Positions 1 to 9,608 are shown, counted from the stretch's first letter. The stretch: 42,500 bases of DNA from Theodoxus fluviatilis (GCA_034096865.1 JAWQFJ010017216.1:15001-57500), one strand, 5' to 3'. Notes: generated by a model not told the origin, from the letters alone. Numbers and translations are program-made.

Positions 1-36
<36 letters not shown>
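1..36. repeat. (TCA)12 microsatellite
   Basis: Twelve uninterrupted TCA units fill the left edge of the window, so the array probably continues outside it. The same trinucleotide recurs at 22158-22424 and, on the other strand, at 19987-20232. Confidence 0.97.
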
Positions 37-38
<2 letters not shown>

Positions 39-270
39 TTCATTTATTGTCTGTTCACAATACAAGTGATATTAGACATAACATAAAAATATATTTTGCA
101 CCACATTTTGCAGCTTTATCAACTTTTTCATTATAATAAAACCCACAATGGGATGGAATCCAACAGAAAGAAATATTAATACCTTGTATTTTTAAGCAAT
201 TAATTAAATAACTTATTTCAATTATCAAATCCGATCTACATTTTAAATTTAAAGTTTTCAATGCACTAAC
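37..270. other. AT-rich non-coding stretch
   Basis: No credible coding frame. If the integrase exon at 445 is spliced as proposed, this stretch and the TG array lie in its upstream intron. Confidence 0.5.
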
Positions 271-291
271 CTTGTGTTTGTGTGTGCGCGC

Positions 292-366
<75 letters not shown>
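271..366. repeat. (TG)n microsatellite
   Basis: TG dinucleotides with one CGCGCTT interruption; the run is pure from 293 to 366. A minus-strand poly-His/Thr frame across it is only the translation of the repeat. Confidence 0.95.
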
Positions 367-367
<1 letters not shown>

Positions 368-428
368 CATTTATCTAATAATACATCTGTCAACATGAAC
401 ATACTATCTATTGCCCGTTTTGAAACTC

Positions 429-444
429 GCTTTCTTTAATCCAG
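429..444 (+). other. candidate 3' splice site before the integrase exon
   Basis: A pyrimidine-rich tract (CTTTCTTTAATCCAG) ends in AG at 443-444. The integrase frame is open back to a TGA at 421-423, has no ATG before the conserved zinc-finger region, and continues sensibly from codon 445. The simplest reading is that 445 is the first base of an internal or last exon. A 5'-truncated copy would look similar. Confidence 0.5.
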
Positions 445-2082
445 AAACGACACGATGCCACCGCACACCCAAGGTACTTGATAACCAAGGAGGATTTATT
501 CCAACGCATCCTGGAGGCCCATGTCAGTACCGGACACGAAGGAATAAAGAAGACACGCCTCGGACTTCACGACAAATACTGCAATATTACTGAACGGATG
601 GTGGCCATATTCCTAGCAAACTGCGAATCGTGTCAGAAGAAGAAGTCAAAGCCAAACAAGGGACTGGTGGTGAAACCATTATGCAGTTCGGGCTTGGGTT
701 CGCGAGGACAGGTGGACCTCATCATCATGGAGTCACAGCCAGATAGAGACTACGTGAATATAATGAACTACCAGGATCACTTCACTAAGTTCAATTTTCT
801 AAGACCACTGAAGTCGAGGACCGCTGCAGAAGTCGCCTACAACTTGATTGATGTTTTTACACTGATAGGAGCCCCATGCATCTTGCAGAGCGACAATGGT
901 CGTGAATTCGCGGCGAAAGTGGTATACGAATTGAAAGAATTGTGGCCTTCGCTGATGATCGTGCATGGGCGGCCGAGGCACCCCCAAAGCCAAGGTAGCG
1001 TCGAAAGATCAAACCATGACATCAAGCAGATGTTAATTGCATGGACAACAGACAACTCCTGCAGCAAATGGGCGGAAGGTCTGCGATTTGTCATGCTGCA
1101 AAAGAATTCGTCAGCGCATCGAAATTTGAACAACCGTTCTCCCTTTGAGGTCATGTTTGGCCAAAAGCCACTGGTTGGGCTGCAGAAAACTAGCCTCCCT
1201 AATGATGTGATGAGGAAGCTGGAAACTGAAGAAGAGCTTGCTGGACTTATAGCAAATACTACACCCCCGCATGGTGAAACAGACGACGATGACACAGATT
1301 TCGTTCCACAGATGAGCCCCATCGATGACAGTAGGTTATCTCCGCAAGCCGCAGGACCTTCTTCAAGAGAAGACGCAGAAGGTGAGTCAGTCAGTGCTGC
1401 AATAGCCCATCTACGTGCGACTCAAACAAAGGCCAGGTCTGACACAGACAACGAGGACGAAGAAGAAACAGATTTCGAGGGTAGTCTCGCTTCACAGATG
1501 AGCCCCGTCAATGACAGTTGGTCATCTACGAATGCCGATGACGGCGTTGCCCCGTCTACAAGAGAAGACGACGCAATATCTGAAACTGTAGATCCACTGA
1601 CAACGCACGTAGCTCTGATCAACACGCGTAGAGAAGAAGCAAGAAAGGGACAGGATAAGAGCCGAAGTGAAATGCTCAGGCGAACGAAGCAAAGGCTGTC
1701 ACCTTTTCAGGTCGGAGATGCCGTCCTCATACCAGTTTCAGAATTTGATCGAGGACGCCTCGATAGCAGAAACATTCCAGGTGTAGTGGTTGAAGTGACA
1801 CCCAGAGAAACTTACCGGATTGGCACCGAGCACGGCACTGTGAATACCACATTCAGCCGATCCGAGCTGTTAAAAGGTGATAGCAATATCGTCAGAGATG
1901 TGAACCCCGAACTGATGTCGGTGAGGCACCTTGCAGGTCTGCACTCCGCTCATGGCGGACAAGGGTTTTCCAAGTGCTCTTGCGGGTCAACCTGCTCATC
2001 AAAACGATGCACATGCAAGAAATCCGCCGGGAAGTGCAACAGCCACTGCCACCCAAGAAACGGGAAATGTACCAACAAATAA
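445..2082 (+). CDS. KRBA2/Ginger-like integrase-domain protein, 3' exon (partial)
   Basis: A DDE integrase of the Ty3/Ginger type, the family usually annotated as KRAB-A domain-containing protein 2-like in invertebrates. Residues are numbered from the codon at 478. A zinc-binding HHCC module uses H15, H20, C49 and C52. The catalytic acids are D80, D139 (in QSDNG) and E176 (in GSVERSN), with 36 residues between the last two, so the triad is intact. An acidic, internally duplicated linker covers about 265-390. A small SH3/GPY-F-like segment follows at about 408-466 (starting FQVGDAVLIPV). The tail at 500-531 carries eight cysteines in CxC pairs. Known members join DNA ends or are domesticated transposases; the job of this copy is unknown. 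The frame has no stop or frameshift over 534 codons, which suggests a recent or constrained copy. The N-terminus is missing: there is no ATG and the exon opens at a splice-acceptor-like AG. The cellular location is probably nuclear, by family. Confidence 0.88.
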   Translation, partial: KRHDATAHPRYLITKEDLFQRILEAHVSTGHEGIKKTRLGLHDKYCNITERMVAIFLANCESCQKKKSKPNKGLVVKPLCSSGLGSRGQVDLIIMESQPDRDYVNIMNYQDHFTKFNFLRPLKSRTAAEVAYNLIDVFTLIGAPCILQSDNGREFAAKVVYELKELWPSLMIVHGRPRHPQSQGSVERSNHDIKQMLIAWTTDNSCSKWAEGLRFVMLQKNSSAHRNLNNRSPFEVMFGQKPLVGLQKTSLPNDVMRKLETEEELAGLIANTTPPHGETDDDDTDFVPQMSPIDDSRLSPQAAGPSSREDAEGESVSAAIAHLRATQTKARSDTDNEDEEETDFEGSLASQMSPVNDSWSSTNADDGVAPSTREDDAISETVDPLTTHVALINTRREEARKGQDKSRSEMLRRTKQRLSPFQVGDAVLIPVSEFDRGRLDSRNIPGVVVEVTPRETYRIGTEHGTVNTTFSRSELLKGDSNIVRDVNPELMSVRHLAGLHSAHGGQGFSKCSCGSTCSSKRCTCKKSAGKCNSHCHPRNGKCTNK

Positions 2083-2138
2083 GACGTCGTGGAAAGTTGT
2101 GGCGTTACCTTACTTGTAACATTACACATGGATGATAC

Positions 2139-2742
2139 ATTATACTTACCTTAGACACAGATATTACATGTCGTCTTGAGCAATTACAGTTTTCCTACTT
2201 TTTCGACTTCTCTTGTCCCTGACGTTTCGTGGGACTGACCTTGTGACGTTGTCGCGTAACATCACTTGCGTTGCACATAGATGGTCTTGATCAATAATAC
2301 TATTTTCAGTTGTTTCTTGTCCTTGTATTTTCCTGGAACGTTATGGTAGCTTATACTCACATTAGACAGGGATATTACATGTCGTCTTGAGCAATTACAG
2401 TTTTCCTATTTTTTCGATTTCTCTTGTCCCTGACGTTTTGTGGGACTGACCTTGTGACGTTGTCGCGTAACATCACTTGCGTTGCACATAGATGGTCTTG
2501 ATCAATAATACTATTTTCAGTTGTTTCTTGTCCTTGTATTTTCCTGGAACGTTATGGTAGCTTATACTCACATTAGACAGGGATATTACATGTCGTCTTG
2601 AGCAATTACAGTTTTCCTATTTTTTCGATTTCTCTTGTCCCTGACGTTTTGTGGGACTGACGTTGTGACGTTGTGGCGTAACATCACTTGCGTTGCACAT
2701 AAATGATCAATAATACTATTTTCAGTTGTTTCTTGTCATTTT
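2139..2742. repeat. 211-bp tandem repeat, about 2.9 copies
   Basis: The marker GATATTACATGTCG occurs at 2160, 2371 and 2582, a constant 211-bp period. Copies 2 and 3 are nearly identical and copy 1 differs slightly at its left end. Copy 3 lost about 9 bp near 2700 and fades out into a CA/CAC microsatellite. The array starts 57 bp after the integrase stop, so it may be the 3' UTR of that transcript. Confidence 0.95.
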
Positions 2743-2745
2743 ACG

Positions 2746-2782
2746 CACATACACACACCACCACCACCACCACCACCACACA

Positions 2783-2818
<36 letters not shown>
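2746..2818. repeat. (CAC)n/(CA)n compound microsatellite
   Basis: CA units pass into CAC units and back to CA, directly abutting the 211-bp array. Confidence 0.95.
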
Positions 2819-2920
2819 GCAGTCACACACAAGGCCATATTCACCGATTTACCTTCCTCTATCTCATTTATTCAGTCAACTCGTGACAAATCGGCTACAG
2901 AAAATTCTGTTGTACCAAAA

Positions 2921-3034
2921 CCTGTTTAAAGTTGCCGAATTCGTGAAATCGACAAAATCGTCGATTTCGTGAAATCGATTGCCGATTTCGTGAAATCAGT
3001 TGCCGATTTCACGAATTCGACAACTTTAAACAGG
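2921..3034. repeat. 114-bp inverted repeat (31-bp arms)
   Basis: The arm at 2921-2951 begins CCTGTTTAAAGTTGCCGAAT. The arm at 3004-3034 is its reverse complement with a single mismatch. The 52-bp centre is made of further GCCGATTTC/GAAATCG motifs in both orientations. It could be a small inverted-repeat element or a satellite fragment. No target duplication was seen. Confidence 0.85.
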
Positions 3035-3144
3035 CCTTTCACAATTTCGGCAATAGCCTGCCGAATTCGCGTTCTCGGCAAGCGATTGTCGATTTCACGA
3101 ATTCGACAAATAGGTTGCCGATTTCACGAATTCGGCAATTACCA
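3035..3144. repeat. short palindromic GCCGATTTCACGAATTCGGC-type repeats
   Basis: Continues the motif family of the preceding inverted repeat. Near-palindromic units occur at about 3059-3082, 3088-3108 and 3116-3139, built from (T)TGCCGATTTC and GAATTCGGCAA halves. Confidence 0.7.
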
Positions 3145-5635
3145 GATTTCGTTACGACATATGCAAACGCCAATCAATAACAATCACGATCATCACTGAT
3201 GACTGGAAAAACAGCCTATGAACACAGAACAATTTCAAAACAATCTGCCTGACTTGAGAAGTTTTCCCTTCCTCAGTTGACCGACACCAATGCACATGAT
3301 CGAAACAAATGCAAAAGAAAAAGCCACAGCATAATCTGGTTGTCTATGCATGAAGCTTTTTCACCTCTAAAGAGTCGAGCATTCACCATGGTGCTCCATG
3401 AACACTGATTCTTCTTCAGCAATTAAGAAAAGTAACATCGATCTGTTCCGTCAACTTTAGCCTAGACTCTCACTTCTTCACGTTACACTAAAGCCATCCG
3501 CGAAGCAGACGACTGCGACCACGTCGAACACAAACAGGAAGTGCCGCCATTTTTTTTTTGCCTGTGCCTGTGCACAAAGCTAGGCGAAAAGACCCCAGGT
3601 GGAAACTACGTCGCAGTCTCTCTACTGCAGAACAAGGCTGTCTCCGGTGACGGCTGGTCGGACAAAAGTTTCCACTGTGGACTGCATTTAAGTATTCCAT
3701 CCCCTCTGATGCGATGGACAAAGAACCCATCGCGCCACACGTCCACGAAGGAGACGGAAACGGATGTTTGTGCGCGCGCGGTAGGAGGTGGCACACCGCG
3801 GGATATGAGGGTCGGGAGGAGGGGGGAGAGGTAGGGTGGTGATGGATGTGACTAAAAGGGGTTGTGTGGAGCTGCAGTGTGTTGGAAAGTCTCCGGCTAC
3901 TGATTAAGAGAAAAAAGTATAGGGATATGATCGGGGAAGAAACAATAAGCCTGTATAATTATCGTGCACAGACTGAAAAAACTGGTGGTACTAGACATGG
4001 CATGATAGAGAGAAGGAGGATGCAATGGGGACTGGAGGGGAATGAAAGAAGGAGGAGGAAGGGGATGGTGGATGAATCAATATTATTGAACACCAAAGGC
4101 GTGCCCACTTAACGCCAACATGCGCCATACTGATGGCTAAAGCTGAGTCTATTGTTTCTTGCTGATTGGTGGTGGCCTGGTTTTTTGCCTTCGCTGCATT
4201 AGCCTCAGCCTCTGTGTGCCAGACCGTGGCCTGAGGTCAAGAGCAGGTCAGCCTCATATCCCGTCCTTGAGAAGAGTAAATCCTCTGTCCGCCCTGTCAC
4301 ATCGATTCTGGTTGGATCCTGGCTCCAGTGAGAGCGTCACTGAAATGGCTCACTTCATTGCATGCGAACAATTTCATACCAATGCATGGAGACATTTTGC
4401 TATACTTTGGCCTCGTAAATGACAACAAGCAAGAAAGCATAATTTGGGTTATTATGTGCGACTGGAGAGAAAAAAACCTCCCCACCAGCTTACAAACTCA
4501 TTTGGGCATACTGAAAAAACTATACTCCGTGCTTTAAATTTTCGCATATTGGCGTCCGTTTTCCTAAGTCGATCAAAAATATTTCGTCCGATAAGTTCCT
4601 TTTGTGTGCTGGGTAACAAGTTTTATTGAGGCTGTTGACTTAGTAAACTTACTCTATGTCAAAGCAAAACACGTTCAAAGCTGAAAATTCTCTTGCCTCG
4701 GGGTTGTCTTTGGTCTTTCGGCGGTCACCGGTTTTCGTTCTATTTTTCTTTCTTTTTCCTTTATCCAGTCTGTTCAATGCCAAAGGACACATTACCATGC
4801 CCAGCCATGCGCGTAGGCACGCCCGGTCAATGGGAAATTCGATTTTCGTCAACAGAGCGCCTCTAATCTGCTTCCCTGACAACCCCCGACCCTCTCATTC
4901 GGCAACGCCTTCTTCAGCAGTTGCCAGGATGGATCTGGTGGAGGCGCCAGTCTTTGCGGGAACAGGAAAATGCAAACAAGAACAGCTGTGGTCACCCGTG
5001 GATACCTGTCGTGGTTGTTGAAAGTACCCGAAAAGTCCTGTTGCCCTGCACTTAACTTTGATGCACAGCTTCCTAGGTGTCCGGTTCTGGTTAACTGATT
5101 TCTGCGTGGTCAGTTCAGTACTGCACTGAATATTTGAAGAGCTGGGCTCTGTGCACTGGAGCGTGCATGTGTGTTATAGTGTTTTATGAGTTTGACTTGG
5201 CTCGTTTCTGAATAAAGGTCTAGGGGAATTTACACTCACACAGCCAAACTGGTAACACTATCTCACACAGTCATTCTATCAAAGATGGAACACGACAGAA
5301 AGATAGTGAGGACAAAGATCAAAATCAAATCACTTTCATTTCTCCTAGCAACTTTAAACATGGATAATTAAATGTTAGTAATGGCAATCAGGAAACAATA
5401 ATTCAATTCAATCTTCAATATAGAATAAATAACTATGGCTCGCCAACCGATCAAAATCTTCCTTATCTGATTCGAAGGCTATTGCCGACGAAAAACACGA
5501 GCTAGTCCAAAAACGAGGTGGCCAGGATTTGTGTTCACGCTAATCCGCTTACACAAAGGTTAGTACCTTCGGGACGACAGTAGCAGCGGCTCTAGAGGTG
5601 TTGGCAGGGAGAGAGAGGAGGGGGAAAGGGGAGCA
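3145..5635. other. no gene recognised
   Basis: Several short overlapping frames occur (for example near 3541-3834 and 4656-5021), but none has recognisable domains or coding-like neighbours. There is a poly-T run at about 3549, a purine-rich stretch at 4005-4075 and an AATAAA at about 5210 on the plus strand. I see no repeat copies matching the families elsewhere in the window. Confidence 0.5.
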
Positions 5636-5651
5636 GGGGGGGGGGGGGGGG
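5636..5651. repeat. G16 homopolymer in a G-rich tract
   Basis: Sixteen consecutive G bases follow a purine-rich GAGAGAGAGG segment (about 5608-5635). The tract could form a G-quadruplex on the plus strand and is likely to be length-variable. Confidence 0.9.
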
Positions 5652-5680
5652 CAATGGGTGCAGAAGCACGATGAACGTGA

Positions 5681-5900
5681 GTTTCACCCTGGAAGCGGGC
5701 AGACGTAGAAATATCCTTTTGTAGCCTCGGACACAAGCAGGCTTGAAAACAGGAATCTTCACCCTGGTAATGGGCAGACGTAGATAGTATCCTTTTGTAG
5801 CTTTGAGCTCATGCAGGCTGGAAAACAGGAATCTTCACCCTGGTAACGGGCAAACGTAGATAGTATGCTTCATAGTTTCAGACGCAGGTAAGCAAGGCAA
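5681..5900. repeat. 75-bp tandem repeat, three diverged copies
   Basis: CACCCTGGNARYGGGCARACGTAG starts at 5685, 5760 and 5836, a period of 75-76 bp. Each unit also shares GGAATCTT and a CTTTTGTAG or equivalent segment. Divergence is clear, so this is an old array. Confidence 0.9.
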
Positions 5901-6141
5901 CTCAACTTGACCCTGGGGCAGGCACTTTACTCTTCATTGACTGTGGAGTGGAGAGAGGCCGTATCTCTTTGACGAGGTCGGGATGGCGCTTTACACAGGT
6001 GACGGTCTTTTCTGGTTGGTTAAAATTCCCGCGCGCGCCACTGGGCGGTCGGGGGATCATATACTTGAAGCTCGGACGCCTTCAAAATCCGTGCTCTCTC
6101 ATCCAATGGAAACACTCGAGCCACACCCACTCTCCCTCACT

Positions 6142-6197
6142 GTCCAATCACATGTTTCCCATATAAAGCGAGGTCTATCACCGGAAAATCTTCAGTC
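6142..6197 (+). promoter_or_regulatory. CCAAT-TATA-Inr core promoter candidate
   Basis: A CCAAT box lies at about 6144, a TATAAAG at 6162 and an initiator TTCAGTC at 6191-6197. The distance from the TATA first T to the initiator A (6194) is 32 bp, the standard spacing for metazoan TATA promoters. A second CCAATGG lies near 6104. No convincing ORF follows; a dispersed repeat begins 80 bp downstream. Confidence 0.45.
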
Positions 6198-6276
6198 ACG
6201 TTTTGGACATGCGGTCAATCACACGTCTCCGCTCCGCACGCTAGCAGAGAGCGTGTGTCAACTTTTCTATGGTTGG

Positions 6277-6468
6277 CGATGAATGGATAGATGGATAGTG
6301 TTTTATGGCCCATCAGCCTCTCTAGGCTACGCAAGGCCATTAAACACAAAAATTACTATAACAGTTCAGAGCAAACGTAAGGCAAGTCACGGTGTCCCTA
6401 GTCACTCGCCTCCCATGAACCGCGTAGGGAGATGCGGTGGGTCAATTCTTAACTCAACCCCCAAACAC
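6277..6468 (-). mobile_element. dispersed repeat family A, copy 1, with GGAT tail
   Basis: On the minus strand this reads as the shared family: GGGGGTTGAG, GACCCACCGC, TCTCCCTACGC, GAGGCGA, then AATGGCCTTGCGTAGCCTA and GGGCCATAAAAC, and ends in ATCCATCTATCC. It aligns with the copies at 10859, 13351, 15071, 19785 and 29950. It has no ORF. The 3' tetranucleotide tail suggests movement by LINE-type reverse transcription. Confidence 0.8.
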
Positions 6469-6600
6469 ACAGAGGAACTATGGCTGGCGAGCCATAACAC
6501 ACTATCGTTACTATTTTTATTACGGTTGGCGGCCACACTAACTTACACACCAAAGGTTAGTAAATACGAAGGGGGAGGGAGGGGGAGTGATATCGCCACA

Positions 6601-6614
6601 GTGTGTGTGTGTGT

Positions 6615-6671
<57 letters not shown>

Positions 6672-6684
6672 TGTGTGAGTGTGT

Positions 6685-6717
<33 letters not shown>

Positions 6718-6730
6718 GGGGGGGGGGGGG
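6601..6730. repeat. (GT)n-(GA)n-G14 compound repeat
   Basis: GT units with a few GA and TA interruptions (6601-6698), then GA units, then a pure G run at 6717-6730. All His-rich minus-strand frames here are repeat translations. Confidence 0.95.
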
Positions 6731-7530
6731 ATGGGGTAGTGTTGATAACAAAATAAGGCACTGGCAACTTTGTAAATGTCATGATTTAGTGCCAAAGTAA
6801 GACGATTTTGCTGTACCTCCTTTGCCTTTATCGTCGTGTCTCAAACGTTGTAGAAACCCAGGAATGCTATCATCTCCAAAGAGGCGTTCACATATTTCAA
6901 AGGAAGAAAGTGGGAAGATCTGACGAGAAAAGCCAGGCAAGATGTTGGTTGCTTCAGAGGTAGAAAGCGGCAAATCTCGTCAAACTTTTCGCCCCGAGAT
7001 CAAGAGGGCTGTATCTGAGACTCTCGTCACTTGTAAAACTTGCTCTTTGAACAATGTGTGCTGGAAACTACCCTAGTCTCACAACGGGATCGAAGTATCT
7101 TTGTTAGGCAGCATTCCGCAGCGAGTAAAACACATTGTAGTCATCAAGCATGAATCAACCAGAAGTGAAAGAGAACACACACACACGGGCAAACCCCAGT
7201 CATCAATAAACAAAGCCACCATGGGTTCAATTCCAAATAAGATAAGCCTAAACAGATCATGCAGGAGGATTGCGACATACCAATGCTCAGCACGAGTGCC
7301 GGGTTGTGTCATGCTAGTTTAATTTTCCACTCGACAGCGCACAGCTGACACTCGCGACGAGGAAGCAAAAAGTGGACTACGTTATAGTCAGCGGTTTTAA
7401 TTAAACGCCATGTTTTCACGGACGATTTCTGGTGTCGGAAAACATGAAATCTGCACCTAAATTGACGCAAAAAATAATTAATAAAAAAAGGTTGGCAACC
7501 CCACTTGCCAGGGCCGCTAACTGCTGCAGC
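6731..7530. other. no gene recognised
   Basis: Unique-looking sequence with only short frames and no recognisable domain. It forms the left flank of the large minisatellite. Confidence 0.5.
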
Positions 7531-8750
7531 GTGCTTTGTTTTCCACGCACCCCGTCTGTCGACATGGCCGCTGTCTCACTACAACAGTCCCGTCTGTCGA
7601 CATGGCCGCTGTCTCACTACAACAGTCCCGTCTGTCGACATGGCCGCTGTCTCACTACAACAGTCCCGTCTGTCGACATGGCCGCTGTCTCACTACAACA
7701 GTCCCGTCTGTCGACATGGCCGCTGTCTCACTACAACAGTCCCGTCTGTCGACATGGCCGCTGTCTCACTACAACAGTCCCGTCTGTCGACATGGCCGCT
7801 GTCTCACTACAACAGTCCCGTCTGTCGACATGGCCGCTGTCTCACTACAACAGTCCCGTCTGTCGACATGGCCGCTGTTTCACTACAACAGTCCCGTCTG
7901 TCGACATGGCCGCTGTCTCACTACAACAGTCTCGTTTGTCGACATGGCCGCTGTCTCACTACAACAGTCCCGTCTGTCGACATGGCCGCTGTCTCACTAC
8001 AACAGTCCCGTCTGTCGACATGGCCGCTGTCTCACTACAACAGTCCCGTCTATCGACATGGCCGCTGTCTCACTACAACAGTCTCGTTTGTCGACATGGC
8101 CGCTGTCTCACTACAACAGTCCCGTCTGTCGACATGGCCGCTGTCTCACTACAACAGTCCCGTCTGTCGACATGGCCGCTGTCTCACTACAACAGTCCCG
8201 TCTGTCGACATGGCGCTGTCTCACTACAACAGTCCCGTCTGTCGACATGGCCGATGTCTCACTACAACAGTCTCGTTTGTCGACATGGCCGCTGTCTCAC
8301 TACAACAGTCTCGTTTGTCGACATGGCCGCTGTCTCACTACAACAGTCCCGTCTGTGGACATGGCCGCTGTCTCACTACAAGTCCCGTCGACAGGCGCTT
8401 CCACACGTCTCGTTGTCGACATGGCCGCTGTCTCACTACAACAGTCCTCGTTCTGTCGACATGGCCGCTGTCTCACTACAACAGTCCCGTCTGTCGACAT
8501 GGCCGCTGTCTCACTACAACAGTCCCGTCTGTCGACATGGCCGCTGTCTCACTACAACAGTCCCGTCTGTCGACATGGCGCTGTCTCACTACAACAGTCC
8601 CGTCTGTCGACATGGCCGATGTCTCACTACAACAGTCCCGTCTGTCGACATGGCCGCTGTCTCACTACAACAGTCCCGTCTGTCGACATGGCCGCTGTCT
8701 CACTACAACAGTCTCGTTTGTCGACATGGCCGCTGTCTCACTACAACAGT
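7531..8750. repeat. 38-bp minisatellite, about 30 units
   Basis: The unit carries GTCGACATGGCCGCTGTCTC and CACTACAACAGT. GACATGG recurs every 38 bp from 7561 to 8723. Variants are CCCGTCTGTC or CTCGTTTGTC at the unit start, single-base deletions (GGCGCTG at 8209 and 8574) and a scrambled block at about 8371-8420. The plus strand of the unit contains no TAA, TAG or TGA, and 38 is not a multiple of 3, so all three plus frames stay open and read the same 38-residue cycle. Each unit carries an ATG in a fair context. This explains the 400-490 codon frames without needing a gene. There are no spacers, so it is not CRISPR. Confidence 0.95.
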
Positions 8751-9020
8751 CGAAGTGACTGACCTACATTGTGCTTTGTTTTCCATGCACCTCGTCTGTG
8801 GACATGGCCGTTGTCTCACTGCAAAGTCGAATCGACTGACCTACATTGGGCTTTGTTTTCCATGCAACTCGTCTGTCGACACGGTCGCTGTCTCACTATA
8901 AAGTCGTATCGACTGAAGTACATTGGGCTTTGTTTTCCATGCATACCGTCTGTCGACATGGCCGCTGTCTCACTACAACAGTCCAAGGGACTGACCTACA
9001 TTGTGCTTTGTGCAACAGTC
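8751..9020. repeat. 77-bp ancestral repeat units flanking the 38-bp array
   Basis: GCTTTGTTTTCCATGCA occurs at 8773, 8850 and 8927, a 77-bp period. Each unit contains one diverged 38-bp core (GTCTGTSGACAYGGYCGYTG) plus a second half with CGACTGACCTACATTG. The same GCTTTGTTTTCCACGCA stands at about 7534, just left of the 38-bp array. The 38-bp array therefore expanded inside one unit of an older 77-bp repeat. Confidence 0.9.
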
Positions 9021-9608
9021 CCGGCTGTTTGGGGTCAGGGGGATTCCTGGGTGCGAGGTTTTTCCAGGTGACCGTCAGCATGGCAGTGACAAAGGCGATT
9101 AACACCACGCGACTGGTTATGAGTCGCTCTGGTCTTTGCAGAGATGCAGCCCTGTAACATCAGTTGGGTCAACCAGGTGCATTTTTGTTCTGAGTATTTT
9201 CTGCCTCTCTTACCCTTCTTTAATTGATATGTTGCTGATATGCAATGCAAATCAACAAATAATAATGCTTTTAAAAAGTGTGTTGATCCAGCTCCCTAAA
9301 AATAGCAAGTTAATCACTGTTCAATTAGCCCAACAAATGCTTTTTCCTCGAAGCGATGGCTTTTACTCATACCGGTATGATCATTACTGCAATGCTCGTT
9401 CTCTTAACTCTCTTCCTGTAGTTGAGTTTAAAAAATAAATACCGTGACTCTTCGTCTGTCTGAATAAAAAGCGAATCCTTGACATAAACATAATTTGAAG
9501 TTAGACCAATCCGAAGGCTTGTATAGCATTTATTTTTTCCAACTCTGCGTTTCATTGCAATCACGGTCACTGCAACTGTCACTGTCATTATCACTGTCAC
9601 TGGTCCCA
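9021..9608. other. no gene; includes the 3' tail of the LINE remnant
   Basis: No supported ORF. At about 9555-9608 the minus strand is a run of GTGACAGTGATAATGACAGT-like units directly after the LINE stop, as expected for the simple-repeat 3' tail of a LINE. Confidence 0.5.

Noticed and set aside
478..480. TTG as the start codon of the integrase
   Set aside because: The frame is open upstream to 424 and a splice-acceptor-like AG at 443-444 explains the missing start better.
7432..8901. A 489-codon repeat protein gene
   Set aside because: The unit simply lacks stop trinucleotides on one strand and all three frames are equally open; no promoter, splice sites or unique coding flank support a gene.
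7531..9020. CRISPR-like array
   Set aside because: Units are contiguous 38-bp copies with no unique spacers, in a eukaryotic setting; it is a minisatellite.
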